Below, piece after piece: positions 25,357 to 34,293 of a stretch of DNA of 64,000 nt. The notes under the pieces are model-generated. The model made no database searches and was not told the DNA's origin. It saw only the letters and a list, made by a program, of their open reading frames with translations. The DNA lies in the NCBI RefSeq assembly GCF_900114255.1, contig NZ_FOSL01000018.1:1-64000 (forward strand), given 5' to 3'. Each line of letters begins with the position of its first letter. The first letter of the stretch is position 1. This DNA is from Neomesorhizobium albiziae. GTDB taxonomy: Bacteria; Pseudomonadota; Alphaproteobacteria; Rhizobiales; Rhizobiaceae. The position numbers and the translations under genes are program-made.

Positions 25357-26823
25357 CTACCTCACCGCTGCGAAAAGTGCCGACAACATGTCGTCGACGG
25401 CTTTGAGCATCCGTGCCGACGCCTGGTAGGAATTTTCGAGGTCGAGCATCAGCGACAGTTCGTTGTCCATGTTGACGCCGGTGCTGTTGGACAGTGCCTC
25501 GGCGGTATACACCGCCATCGCACTCTTGGTATCGGCGGCGCGGGAGGCATCCCGGCGCATGCCTTCGAACCAGTTGATCGAGTTGGTCGAATAGGCGCCG
25601 AGTGTCGCGCTCGTTCCATTCCCAGCATCGGGGTCGAACGTCATGGGCGTATCGAGCCGATCGCCGATTGCAATCAGGAGCTCGGAGAAGGATGCGGAGG
25701 GGGGTGTCCCGGTGTTCCATCTGTAGGCGACGCCATTGGCGCCGCCGTCGCGGATGAGTTCGGGGTTACCACCCTGCCTGGAATCGAAGGCGGCGTTGAT
25801 CTTGATCAATCCCGCCAGTCCGTCGACCAATGTTCCAGCAGGCGGAATAGCAGGCGCGCCTGACCAGGTGAAGAGGCCCGTCTGGTTCGGCAGGACGCCA
25901 GCCTTGTCGACTTCGGCGAAGGCGGTGATCAGGCCGCGTGCGATTTCGTCGAGCTGGCTCTGCATGGTCGGCGCGACGCTGTCGCGCAACTGGATCAGAC
26001 CGGCGAGCCTGCCGGAAGCGTCGGTGTTGCCGCCGCTCCCGCCCGTGAGCTTGACGCCATCGACATAGACAGCGTTGCCGACCCCTCCCGCGGCATAGCT
26101 GGTGGAGGGCTCGAAGGTGACGGCGCGTGGCGTCGTCTCGAAAAGCATCGTGCCGTCCCTGGTCATGATGACCATGTCGGAATCGGCCCGTGTCATCGTG
26201 GTGACCGGAAGCTTTTCGGAGATCTGCTTCAACAAGGCTTCGCGCTTGTCGACCAGATCCAGAACGTCGCGGCCGGCACGCGTGCCGGACACCACCTTGG
26301 TGTTCACGTCATGGAAATCGGCAAGCAACGTGTTCAGATCGTCGACCGATTGGGCGATGTCCTGGTCGGCTGTGGTGCGGAACAGCTGAACGGATTCGCT
26401 CGCGTCGTTGAGCGCCCGCACGACCTGGCGGGCGGCTTCCGCGGCGTTTTCGGCAAGCGTGCGGTTGGAGGGCGTTGCGGCATAAAGGTCCAGCGCCTCC
26501 TGCAGCTTGCCGATTAGCATCGCCGGCGAGGATGCGTTGTCCACCCCGTTGACGGACGTCTTCAGCGACTCCAGTCCGTCGAGCAGCGCACTCTGACCTT
26601 CCCACGACGAGAGCGCGGAAAGGTTCTGGCGGAACAGCTGTTCGTTGGCCGCACGCTGGATGTCGACCACACGAGCGCCAGGCGCCGAACTGGAGAGAAC
26701 CGCCGTGCGCCTCGTATAGTCGGGGTTGGAGGCGTCTGCGATGTTGCGGGAGACGACGGTCGTCTGCCGCGACGTGTTCTTGAGCGCCGTTTGCGCGATG
26801 TTCAGGGCGGATGTCAGCGACAT
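25357..26823 (-). CDS. flgK: Hook-associated protein FlgK
   Basis: A 488-residue exported protein that starts the hook-filament junction. The N-terminal SALNIAQTALKNTSRQTTVV and SRNIADASNPDYTRRTAVL are the rod/hook family signature, and the C-terminus (GVNMDNELSLMLDLENSYQA SARMLKAVDDMLSALF, read in parts) is the matching helix. The middle is a family-specific domain with NMxx repeats absent. It lies 40 bases after flgE. Confidence 0.94.
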   Translation of the reverse strand: MSLTSALNIAQTALKNTSRQTTVVSRNIADASNPDYTRRTAVLSSSAPGARVVDIQRAANEQLFRQNLSALSSWEGQSALLDGLESLKTSVNGVDNASSPAMLIGKLQEALDLYAATPSNRTLAENAAEAARQVVRALNDASESVQLFRTTADQDIAQSVDDLNTLLADFHDVNTKVVSGTRAGRDVLDLVDKREALLKQISEKLPVTTMTRADSDMVIMTRDGTMLFETTPRAVTFEPSTSYAAGGVGNAVYVDGVKLTGGSGGNTDASGRLAGLIQLRDSVAPTMQSQLDEIARGLITAFAEVDKAGVLPNQTGLFTWSGAPAIPPAGTLVDGLAGLIKINAAFDSRQGGNPELIRDGGANGVAYRWNTGTPPSASFSELLIAIGDRLDTPMTFDPDAGNGTSATLGAYSTNSINWFEGMRRDASRAADTKSAMAVYTAEALSNSTGVNMDNELSLMLDLENSYQASARMLKAVDDMLSALFAAVR

Positions 26824-26863
26824 GCTTTGCTTTCTTAGGCTGACGCTTTTCAGCTTGCCGGGT

Positions 26864-28117
26864 TTATCTCTTCAGGTTGACGAGGACGTCCATCAGGTCG
26901 GCACCGGTCTGGAACACCTTGGAATTGGCGGTGTAAGTACGCTGCGACTCGATCATGTTGGTCAGTTCTTCGGCGATGTCGGCGTTGGAGTTCTCCAGCG
27001 CCCCGGAGATCACGGCGCCCATGCCGCCTTCGTTGGCGAAGCCGATGCGGACATCGCCGGAATCGGCGCTCTGCGTGAAGACGTTGCCCGGCAGCACGGC
27101 CAGCTGGTCCGGGCTTTGGACCGTGGCGATCGGGATGCGGTAGAGCGCCTTGAATGCGCCGTTCTGGTATTGCGCGTAGATGGTGCCGTCGGAGCCGATT
27201 TCCACCTTCTCTATGCCGCTCGGCGCGTTGCCGTCGACCTCGCCCTTGAGCACCGTGTAGCTGGTTCCCAGCTGCGTGGTCTTGCTGATGTCGAGGCTGA
27301 GGGTGGCGCCGCCTGGAATGGCGATCGACAGTGGCGTGGCCGCGGTCAGCTTGCCCGTGGTGGCATCGAAGTTGAGGGTCTGTGTCGTTAGCGCCGGACC
27401 GCTGTAGGGGAAGGCGTTGGGCGAGCCGGCCTGGGCCTTGTTGTAAACCGCTACTTCCCAGGTGTTGGCCGCCGTCTTGGTGAAGTAGACGTCGAGGATC
27501 ACTTCCTTGCCGAGATTGTCGTAGGTGACCAGCGAGGATTTTGCGGAATAGGCGGCGGTCGCCGCGTTCGCCGATGGAAGGTTTGCCGCGGCGACGACAG
27601 TGGCGTCGAGCGGGAGGTTCGCGGTGAAAATGCCGTTTCTGGAGGGTGTCGCGACCAGTTCGCTCTGCGAAATCTTTACGGCCTCAAGGCCGCCAAAACC
27701 GTTTGCGACGGCGCTCGGGTCGCCATTGGCGAAACTGTACCCCATCAGATAGAAGCCGGCCGAGTTGACGAGGCGGCCCTGGCTGTCGGGAACGAAGGAG
27801 CCGGCGCGGGTGAGAACCGGCGAACCGCTGGCGTCCTGGACGACGAAGAAACCCTCGCCGTCGATGGCAAGGTCACTGGCCGAGGTGGTGTATTTCAGAT
27901 CGCCCTGATTGGTGATCGCGTAGCGTACGTTGGTCTTGACGCCGCCGGAGGTGTAATTGCCGGTCGAGCTCGGGATGACCATGGACGAGAATTCGGTGCT
28001 GGCGCGCTTGTAGCCCGTGGTGCCCGAGTTGGCGATGTTGTCGGCTGTCGTCGACAGACGGTTGGCCTGCGCGTTCATGCCGGACACGCCGGTGCGCATC
28101 ATTCCATACAAGCTCAT
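26864..28117 (-). CDS. flgE: Flagellar hook protein FlgE
   Basis: A 417-residue hook subunit exported by the flagellar system. It begins SLYGMMRTGVSGMNAQANRL STTADNIANSGTTGYKRAS (the basal-body rod signature) and ends with the ALENSNADIAEELTNMIESQ plus RTYTANSKVFQTGADLMDVL block. ATG 28115-28117 was chosen over a longer frame because GGGGAG lies just upstream. It leads the operon flgE-flgK-flgL-flaF-flbT-flgD-fliQ. A promoter-type element at 28170-28184 is identical over 15 bases to one in front of the DUF1217 gene. Confidence 0.95.
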   Translation of the reverse strand: MSLYGMMRTGVSGMNAQANRLSTTADNIANSGTTGYKRASTEFSSMVIPSSTGNYTSGGVKTNVRYAITNQGDLKYTTSASDLAIDGEGFFVVQDASGSPVLTRAGSFVPDSQGRLVNSAGFYLMGYSFANGDPSAVANGFGGLEAVKISQSELVATPSRNGIFTANLPLDATVVAAANLPSANAATAAYSAKSSLVTYDNLGKEVILDVYFTKTAANTWEVAVYNKAQAGSPNAFPYSGPALTTQTLNFDATTGKLTAATPLSIAIPGGATLSLDISKTTQLGTSYTVLKGEVDGNAPSGIEKVEIGSDGTIYAQYQNGAFKALYRIPIATVQSPDQLAVLPGNVFTQSADSGDVRIGFANEGGMGAVISGALENSNADIAEELTNMIESQRTYTANSKVFQTGADLMDVLVNLKR

Positions 28118-28169
28118 CGAATATTCTCCCCAGGCCACTTGCCGTTGGTCATGAGGATAGAGCTTTTGA

Positions 28170-28184
28170 CTTGCGCGAAGCTGG
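28170..28184 (-). promoter_or_regulatory. Flagellar operon promoter-type element upstream of flgE
   Basis: Coding-strand sequence CCAGCTTCGCGCAAG, 53 bases before the flgE ATG, followed by TCAAAAGCTCTATCC where TCTATC could be a -10 box. The same 15 bases occur at 47738-47752. It sits in the 157-base gap between rem and flgE. Confidence 0.6.
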
Positions 28185-28274
28185 CTTCCCGTCTTGTTTG
28201 CGCCCGCATCGCATCGCGATGGGGCGCGGGTTGCAACGGAGGGGCCGCTTCGCCGCTTCCGCCAGGACTGCCCA

Positions 28275-28943
28275 TCAGATGATCAGCCGGTAGCCGAGGA
28301 ACCTCTTGGAGTCGATCGGGTCGAAGCCGATTTTCTCGCGCAGCTTCTTGCGCAGCTTGGAGATGTGGCTCTCCACGACATTCTCCTCGACCTCGTCGTC
28401 GAAGATGCCATAGATCGCGTTGAAGACCTGGGTCTTGGTGACGCGGCGGCCGCTGTTGTTTGCCAGGTATTCGAGGATGCGGCGCTCGCGGCGCGGCAAG
28501 GGCAACGGCTGCCCGTCGATTTCCGGATCGCGGCCGTCCATGAAGATGCGCATGGCGCCGATCTGAACGAAATTCGCCTCTTCCTTGGCGCGGCGGCTGA
28601 TCGCCGAGATGCGCGCCAGGATTTCCCGGATGTGAACGGGCTTGCGGATGACATCGTCGACGCCGGATTCGAACAGCTTCAGCGTGTTCTCCAGCGAGTG
28701 CTGTTCGCTGAGGGCGATGACCGGCGCCTTGGTGCGGTCGCGGATCTTGTGCGGCGAGACGATGTCGGTCGAACATTCGCCGATGAGGAAAGCACGTACG
28801 GACTTCAGATCCTCGTCCGCGACGGTGGTGACCCACTCGCCGAATTCCGTCGAACCAAAGCCGGCGCTTGCGACGCCCTCTCGATCAAAAAGTGAATAAT
28901 AGCCCTCTTTGACGAGCTCCCGCTCGTCGACGATTACTATCAT
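28275..28943 (-). CDS. rem: Flagellar transcriptional activator Rem/FtcR, orphan OmpR-type regulator
   Basis: A 222-residue cytoplasmic regulator. Residues 1-115 are a receiver-like domain that keeps the first acidic patch (VDERE, 5-9) and the KP pair (101-102) but shows FLIGEC (52-57) where the phosphorylated Asp normally stands, so control by phosphorylation is doubtful. Residues about 125-222 are an OmpR/PhoB winged helix ([38 protein letters not shown]). In Sinorhizobium Rem is activated by VisN/VisR and switches on the flagellar operons; Brucella calls the equivalent FtcR. No sensor kinase gene is adjacent. Confidence 0.93.
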   Translation of the reverse strand: MIVIVDERELVKEGYYSLFDREGVASAGFGSTEFGEWVTTVADEDLKSVRAFLIGECSTDIVSPHKIRDRTKAPVIALSEQHSLENTLKLFESGVDDVIRKPVHIREILARISAISRRAKEEANFVQIGAMRIFMDGRDPEIDGQPLPLPRRERRILEYLANNSGRRVTKTQVFNAIYGIFDDEVEENVVESHISKLRKKLREKIGFDPIDSKRFLGYRLII

Positions 28944-29135
28944 CGGCCCGCCCTCCGAATCAGCTGCAAGTTATGGTAAACGCAGAGGTAACCTTTGTGG
29001 CGAATCCTGAAAAACCGTCATTTCTTGTAGCTGTTTTCTTGGGAGTCTCGAATCGCAATGGTTGCGGCGGTTCCAAGCCTCGGGGTGCTGGCAGTCGGGA
29101 TTCGAGGCAGGGTAGGCGGCCCTCCGAATGCGTTT

Positions 29136-29723
29136 TTACGGGTTGCAGAAATCGCGGGCGTTCGGGGTCCAGTTGCCGAACCCGGTGGCCACCATGTTGG
29201 CGATGACGCGGCAGACGTAACGCTTTTGTGCGGGGTCGTTGTCGGGTCCCGCATGATAACGCGCCACCGCCATCGACCAGGTGTTGTGCTTCCGTTTCAG
29301 CTGCACCAGGAAGCGCGCCGCGTAATCTACATTTCGGTGCGGGTCGAGCATGTCCTGGACGCTGCGGAAATGCTCGGAATGGAAGCGGTGATTGATCTGC
29401 ATGCAGCCGAGGTCGATGAATTTCGCACCGTTTTCCCGGGCCTGCCGGAAGGCCTCGACAGCTTGCTGGCGGGATGTCGGGAACAAAGCTTTTCCGTCTA
29501 TATTCAATGCGTTAGGTTGCAGGCTGCCTTTCTTTCCGGTTTCCGTCAGCCCGACCGCATACAGAATGCCGACCGGCAAGCCGTAGCGGTCTGCGGCGGC
29601 CAGTATTTCGGGCTCGCAGGCGTTCGGCACAGCCTGCGCCGCCGTCGTCAGGATACTAGATATAGAGGCCGCGAGAAGACCGGTCCTGAGCCGTCGCGCC
29701 GCTGCCTTCGGCATGCCGCCCAT
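29136..29723 (-). CDS. Periplasmic lytic transglycosylase (SLT domain) of the flagellar cluster
   Basis: A 195-residue exported protein. A signal peptide (MGGMPKAAARRLRTGLLAAS...) ends near TTAAQA. The catalytic domain starts EILAAADRYGLPVGILYAVG with the general-acid Glu in LTETGKKG, followed by the GCMQIN signature and AVARYHAG. It would open peptidoglycan for the rod, a job done in enterobacteria by the FlgJ C-terminal domain that is missing here. AGGAGG five bases before ATG 29721-29723 decides the start; this overlaps the end of fliK by 68 bases in another frame. Rhodobacter uses a comparable enzyme, SltF. Confidence 0.85.
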   Translation of the reverse strand: MGGMPKAAARRLRTGLLAASISSILTTAAQAVPNACEPEILAAADRYGLPVGILYAVGLTETGKKGSLQPNALNIDGKALFPTSRQQAVEAFRQARENGAKFIDLGCMQINHRFHSEHFRSVQDMLDPHRNVDYAARFLVQLKRKHNTWSMAVARYHAGPDNDPAQKRYVCRVIANMVATGFGNWTPNARDFCNP

Positions 29724-31047
29724 CGCTTCCTCCTTGCGCATTGTATCCCCGGCCGCCAGAACGTGTCCCGTCGTCGCCTGCGTTGCCCGAAAATGTCGAC
29801 TGGGGATCGCGCCCCGGAGCGCCAGAATTTGCGTCGACATTGTCGGCACGGGCAGCCTGGCTGGTGTTGTGGGGTTGCTGGATCATGACCCGATCGATCT
29901 CGTAGCCGAGCGCCCGGAAGGCCTTTACGATGGTCTCGGAGTCGCTGCTCAGCCGATGATAAGCCTCGGCACTCTCGACCTTCAGCTCAACCGAGAGTTG
30001 TTCGCCTGTGAAGCGCAGGTCGGCGGTGACCATACCCAATTCAGCCGGGTGCAGTTGAATTTTCAGGCTGTGGACGGCGCCCGGCTGCGGGCGGGCCTGC
30101 GAAGAAAGATTCAAGGCCGCTTCGGCGCCCTGCGGTTTCCAGACTGCATCGGCGGAAATCGCTTCCAGGAACGCTGCCGTGGTGGCGTTTACCGCTGGCG
30201 CCGGCATGCTTTGCATGCCGACGACGGTGGCTTTCGCACTGGCGCCCGATGGTTCGGGCTGCGTCGCTTCGCGTTGCGCCTCCCTCGGCATTGCAGGCTG
30301 ATCAGGAGAGGCGCGATCGATCTGCCGGCCGCGGTCCTGCTGGTCCGGTTCAGGCGCGGAAGCGCCCGGTTGCGATGGCAGTTCGGCAGCTCCCGACGCA
30401 ATCCGGTTGCCTGCTTTCGCCGCTTCGCCGCCGCCCCTGGCGTCCGTCGTCAGGGCATTTTCAAATCCCATGGCCTCTGATGGCTCGGTACCGGCGGCAC
30501 CGTTTTTCACACTCTTCAGCGACGCGCCAGCGCCGCTTGCCGCCGCCAGCGCCTCCGCAACGCTCAGCGTGCCGCCGGTATTTTCGGCGGCTTGCCGGGC
30601 TGTGGGATCGCCGCCACGAAGTACCGTTTCGAGGAGCAGCGCGATCGCCGGTAACGGGCCGGCCTCGGAGTTTCCATCCTCGCCGTCCTGCGCATCGTCG
30701 GCGTCTCCGGGTAACACTTCCGTGGCGTCTTCCAGTGCCTTCCGCTCGGCACGGCTGTCGATCCGCCAATTTGCCGGTTCGTCGCCCTCGGCAACGGTTT
30801 CCGCGCCTGCATCTGCGGAGGACTGCCAAGTCTGGCCGAGCGTGTGGAGTGCGGGCCTCAATCGCCCACTCGAGCCGTCCGGCTTCTGGCCGGCTGAGGG
30901 CTGGCCGGTCTGCCCCTGATCTTTTGCACCGGACCGCATGGCATCGTCGAACGCGCTGCCGGCGGCGTCTTTCTCCTTGCCGGAAGGCATCCTGCCTTGC
31001 GGCGCCGGCCCGGGCGCGAAACCTGCCTGCATCACGGCGCTGGTCAT
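29656..31047 (-). CDS. fliK: Flagellar hook-length control protein FliK
   Basis: A 463-residue, Ala/Gly/Glu-rich, largely disordered protein with a folded C-terminal domain at about 330-400 (VHSLKIQLHPAELGMVTADL, then LSVELKVESAEAYHRLSSDS). FliK is secreted and acts as the ruler that stops hook growth and switches export to filament proteins; Sinorhizobium once called it MotD. It overlaps motC by ATGA and the transglycosylase gene by 68 bases. The last 60 residues are Gly/Ser/Arg-rich. Confidence 0.88.
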   Translation of the reverse strand: MTSAVMQAGFAPGPAPQGRMPSGKEKDAAGSAFDDAMRSGAKDQGQTGQPSAGQKPDGSSGRLRPALHTLGQTWQSSADAGAETVAEGDEPANWRIDSRAERKALEDATEVLPGDADDAQDGEDGNSEAGPLPAIALLLETVLRGGDPTARQAAENTGGTLSVAEALAAASGAGASLKSVKNGAAGTEPSEAMGFENALTTDARGGGEAAKAGNRIASGAAELPSQPGASAPEPDQQDRGRQIDRASPDQPAMPREAQREATQPEPSGASAKATVVGMQSMPAPAVNATTAAFLEAISADAVWKPQGAEAALNLSSQARPQPGAVHSLKIQLHPAELGMVTADLRFTGEQLSVELKVESAEAYHRLSSDSETIVKAFRALGYEIDRVMIQQPHNTSQAARADNVDANSGAPGRDPQSTFSGNAGDDGTRSGGRGYNAQGGSDGRHAEGSGATAQDRSSRGLYI

Positions 31048-32375
31048 TGCGGCAATCCTCCGAGAAGTTTGTCGACCGCCTCGAGTTTCTTGCGAGCGTC
31101 GCCGGCCGTCGCAGCAGCGGCGGCGGTCGGCGCATCTATCTCTGCTGCCACCGTCTCCGTTGCGGGAGAGACAGGCTGCGGAGCGGCGTTCGCCGGTTCG
31201 GTGGTTGCTGCCTGCGTCGCTGGCGCTTGTGCGGCGGCAGGTTCCGGGGTCGGTGCGGCGGCAGGTTCCGCCGTGGGTTCCGCACCGCCGGCAACGGTCT
31301 CGGCGATCGCCGCTTCTTGCGCGGCGTCCGATGTGGGGCGACCCGGTACCGCCGTAATCTCGGCAGCGACCGCTTCGGCCGCTTCGAGAAGGCGACGGTC
31401 GTTTTCGGAAAGACGACCGCGATCGATGGTCCGCAATTGCGCCAGGACATCGCCGGCTGTCGCGGTCGTCATGGTCGCCAGGCTGGAATAGAGCTCGGCG
31501 CGTGGATCGCGCCTGGCTTTTTCCTCCTCGTCGACCCGTTCGGCGCCGCGAGACGCGAATGCCGACAGTTCGGTCAATCCGTCGATGGCGCTGCGGCGGG
31601 CAAGCCTGAGATAGATGAACTTCCGCTGGTCGCGGTCCATGCCGGCGACGATGTCGCCGACCTTCTCCAGATCGATCGTGGCGCGGAGACTAATGACGCC
31701 CTCGATGAAGGCATCGGCGAACTGGCTGGCGTAGGGAGAGCGCAGGTAGCGGCGCACGTACTGGCTGGCAGAACGCAGAAAACGCTCGGCATCTGCAAGC
31801 TTGGCGGCGAGGCTGAGCGAGCGCCTGAGCGCGGCTTCCTCAACCAGCGTGCCGGGTCCGAGAAGGCGCGCCTGATCGAACAGCCGTGAGGCCGCCGCAG
31901 CATTGCCGGTGGTGGTGATCGTGGCCTTGACGAGGGCGAGAAAGGCGCCAAGCTCGGGCGCCACCGTCAGCGGGTCGATGTGCGAAAGCGAGGAGCGCGC
32001 CTCGCCCTGCCTGCCGCGAAGATAGTCGAGAATGCCATTGGCAAGTGCGGCATCGGTGTTTTCGGGCTTGAGGCGTAACAGCACGGCTTCGATGGTGGCC
32101 GGATTGCCGCCGCTCATCGCGTAGACGAGCATCGCATGGAAGTTGCGTTTGTCGGTGAAATCATCCTTGCCGGCTTCTCGGAGCCTGGCGTCGATCATTT
32201 CGAGCAGCTTGTTCTGCATCGGCAACGCGGCATGGTCGCCGGCTGCGATGCGGTCCTGAACCAGCTGGAGCGAACGCACCATCTGATATGGCTCCAACGC
32301 CGCCGCGCCAAGTGGGGAGGGCGTCGCCATCGCCACTGCGAGGAACAGTGCCGCCGCGGGCAGCGGCGTCCTCAT
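31044..32375 (-). CDS. motC: Periplasmic motility protein MotC
   Basis: A 443-residue secreted protein. A signal peptide (about 1-24, ending LGAAA) precedes EPYQMVRSLQLVQDRIAAGD and a helical-repeat region, as in rhizobial MotC; the last 100 residues are Pro/Ala/Glu-rich and look disordered. In Sinorhizobium MotC binds MotB in the periplasm and is needed for motor rotation, with MotE as its chaperone (motE at 39525). It is placed between motB and fliK with ATGA overlaps on both sides. Confidence 0.92.
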   Translation of the reverse strand: MRTPLPAAALFLAVAMATPSPLGAAALEPYQMVRSLQLVQDRIAAGDHAALPMQNKLLEMIDARLREAGKDDFTDKRNFHAMLVYAMSGGNPATIEAVLLRLKPENTDAALANGILDYLRGRQGEARSSLSHIDPLTVAPELGAFLALVKATITTTGNAAAASRLFDQARLLGPGTLVEEAALRRSLSLAAKLADAERFLRSASQYVRRYLRSPYASQFADAFIEGVISLRATIDLEKVGDIVAGMDRDQRKFIYLRLARRSAIDGLTELSAFASRGAERVDEEEKARRDPRAELYSSLATMTTATAGDVLAQLRTIDRGRLSENDRRLLEAAEAVAAEITAVPGRPTSDAAQEAAIAETVAGGAEPTAEPAAAPTPEPAAAQAPATQAATTEPANAAPQPVSPATETVAAEIDAPTAAAAATAGDARKKLEAVDKLLGGLPQ

Positions 32376-33658
32376 TCAGCGGTCTCCAGGACGATCTCGA
32401 TGCGCCGGTTCGGTGCGGCCAGCGGATCCTCTTTAACTTTCAGCTGACGATCGGCATAACCGGCCACTTCCCGGATCCGCTGCTCGTCGAGCCCGCCCCG
32501 CACGAGCATGTAGTAAGCGGAATGGGCACGCGCCGTGGAAAGCCGCCAGTTGTCGTAGTTTTTGTTCTGAAATGGCCGGCCATCCGTGTGGCCGCTGATG
32601 GTGATCTTGCCCGGCCTGCCGGCAAGCGTCTTGCCGATCTTCTCCATTGCCAGCACCAGTTCGCGATGCGGCACAGCGGAGCCGATCTCGAACATGCCGA
32701 AATCGAGCTGATCGGTCACCGAGATGATGACGCCCTTTTCGGTCGGCGTTACCGAGATCCCGTCATAGGCCTTGTCGCCGGCCTCGAAGGCCTTGGCGAG
32801 TTCCTGCTTGATGTCGGCCGCGGCCTTGGCGGCAGCCGCATCGGGTTCAGCCGGTTTCGCATCGGCAGCCTCCGCATCGGCAGGCTTTTCCTCCGACGCC
32901 GGCTTGACCGAATCTTCCTCGGGCGGCGTTGCCGCGGATACTTCCGCTTTCAGGTCTTCGAGCGGCGATTTGCCTTGGGGAGCGTCACCTGCCTTTACTT
33001 CCGGCGCCGGTATGGTGTCCTGGGCTCTGGCTTCCTCGACGGAGACAGTGTCTTCGGTCGGATTCTGCGGCGTAGCAACCTGTTGCGACCAGAAGTCGGG
33101 CGCAAAGGGATCGCGATAGGATTCGCCGCCGGAAGCACCCGAAGCAGGGCCGGCATCCTGGGCGCCGCCGTCTCCCTTGCTGGAAACATTCTGAAGCGTG
33201 CCGGTGTCGGAAGCGATCTCGGCCAGCACGGCGTAGGGGTCGGCGAAAAGGTGTTCGTCGGAGCGCATTTCCGTTTCGGAAAGATCGGTGGCATTGGGCG
33301 CGTCGGCGGGGCCGGCGTTGGCCTTGCCTTCCGTACCGGACTTGCCGTCCGTTTCCTGCGGCGTGTCGGCCGTCGCGCCAAGCGCATTGGGGCCTTCGCT
33401 CATATCGTCGAGGCCTTTGCCTCCGGACGAGCGGTCGACAAGCTTCACCGGGTTGAAGTAGCTCGCGATCGATGCCTTGGTCTGGTCGTTGGCCGCGTTG
33501 ATCAGCCACATAACCAGGAAGAAGCACATCATCGCCGTCATGAAGTCGGCGAAGGCGATCTTCCAGACACCGCCATGATGGTCTTCGTCATGGTCGCCGA
33601 GATGGCGGCGCACGATGACGATCTCGTGTCTTTCCTCGCCGGGCGCATGCACGCTCAT
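32372..33658 (-). CDS. motB: Flagellar motor stator protein MotB
   Basis: A 428-residue stator subunit. The single membrane helix is in WKIAFADFMTAMMCFFLVMW, with the Asp of AFADF expected to carry protons. A long acidic, Pro/Ala-rich linker (about 60-280) precedes the OmpA-like peptidoglycan-binding domain with ITISGHTDGRPF and TARAHSAYYMLVRGG. The linker is much longer than in Escherichia coli. ATG 33656-33658 overlaps the FliH-like gene's stop (ATGA). motA lies 14 kb away in another operon. Confidence 0.94.
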   Translation of the reverse strand: MSVHAPGEERHEIVIVRRHLGDHDEDHHGGVWKIAFADFMTAMMCFFLVMWLINAANDQTKASIASYFNPVKLVDRSSGGKGLDDMSEGPNALGATADTPQETDGKSGTEGKANAGPADAPNATDLSETEMRSDEHLFADPYAVLAEIASDTGTLQNVSSKGDGGAQDAGPASGASGGESYRDPFAPDFWSQQVATPQNPTEDTVSVEEARAQDTIPAPEVKAGDAPQGKSPLEDLKAEVSAATPPEEDSVKPASEEKPADAEAADAKPAEPDAAAAKAAADIKQELAKAFEAGDKAYDGISVTPTEKGVIISVTDQLDFGMFEIGSAVPHRELVLAMEKIGKTLAGRPGKITISGHTDGRPFQNKNYDNWRLSTARAHSAYYMLVRGGLDEQRIREVAGYADRQLKVKEDPLAAPNRRIEIVLETAE

Positions 33659-34293
33659 GACAGCGCACCGGCCAGCGCAGTCGACCATTCGGCGAGCCGC
33701 GTCTCGAACAGATTGCCGTCGATGCTGACCGTGAGGTCGAAGCCCGGGGCCTCGACATAATGCAGGCTGCCGGCGCGTTCGCCGAGGGCTGCGCTGAGCG
33801 GTTCGAACAGCGAAAGCGGTCCCTGCGCCTGGATACGGACGGTGTCGTTGTCGCGCAAGGCTTCGACGATCGAGCGGCGCAGGCTTTCGAGGCTGCGCTT
33901 CTGGATGTCTTCGGTCAGCAGGCTGCTGATGATGCGGCCGGTGAGTGAGGTGGCGACAAGGCCGACAGAGGCTTCCAGGTCATCGAGCTGCGCGGAAATC
34001 CTGGCGCCGATTTCGCTTCCGAACTCGACTTGAAGGCGCTCGACCTCGGCGGCGTGTTTGTCACGCTCGGCCTGCAATGTGGCCTCATAGATCGCCGACA
34101 GGCGGCCGGTTATCTCGACCTCGGCCTTCGCGACCTCTTCGCGGATCAGGGTGTTCAGGTCCGCTGCAGCCGGCGCTGCTGCCGCCGGCTCGGGCAAATC
34201 GACAAGCGGTTCGGGACCCTTGCCGGAATTTTGCGAATTAAGCGAACGTACGGCGAAATCGGGCAGGAAGTCGGAAAGTGCAAGCGCGCGCAT
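33655..34293 (-). CDS. FliH-like export-ATPase regulator candidate
   Basis: A 212-residue cytoplasmic protein. The middle (about 45-110, LNTLIREEVAKAEVEITGRL, ERDKHAAEVERLQVEFGSEI) is a coiled coil, and the C-terminal half resembles the FliH/SctL globular domain (ESLRRSIVEALRDNDTVRIQ, HYVEAPGFDLTVSIDGNLFE). FliH would hold FliI at the membrane. Start ATG 34291-34293 gives a TGATG overlap with fliF. In Sinorhizobium a gene of unknown name sits before motB. The FliH identity is inferred from fold type, size and the absence of another candidate. Confidence 0.65.
   Translation of the reverse strand: MRALALSDFLPDFAVRSLNSQNSGKGPEPLVDLPEPAAAAPAAADLNTLIREEVAKAEVEITGRLSAIYEATLQAERDKHAAEVERLQVEFGSEIGARISAQLDDLEASVGLVATSLTGRIISSLLTEDIQKRSLESLRRSIVEALRDNDTVRIQAQGPLSLFEPLSAALGERAGSLHYVEAPGFDLTVSIDGNLFETRLAEWSTALAGALS

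Noticed and set aside
30249-31889. 546-residue plus-strand open frame
   Set aside because: Antisense to fliK and motC; Arg-rich nonsense sequence.
32288-33760. 490-residue plus-strand open frame
   Set aside because: Antisense to motB and its neighbour, compositionally biased; shadow frame.
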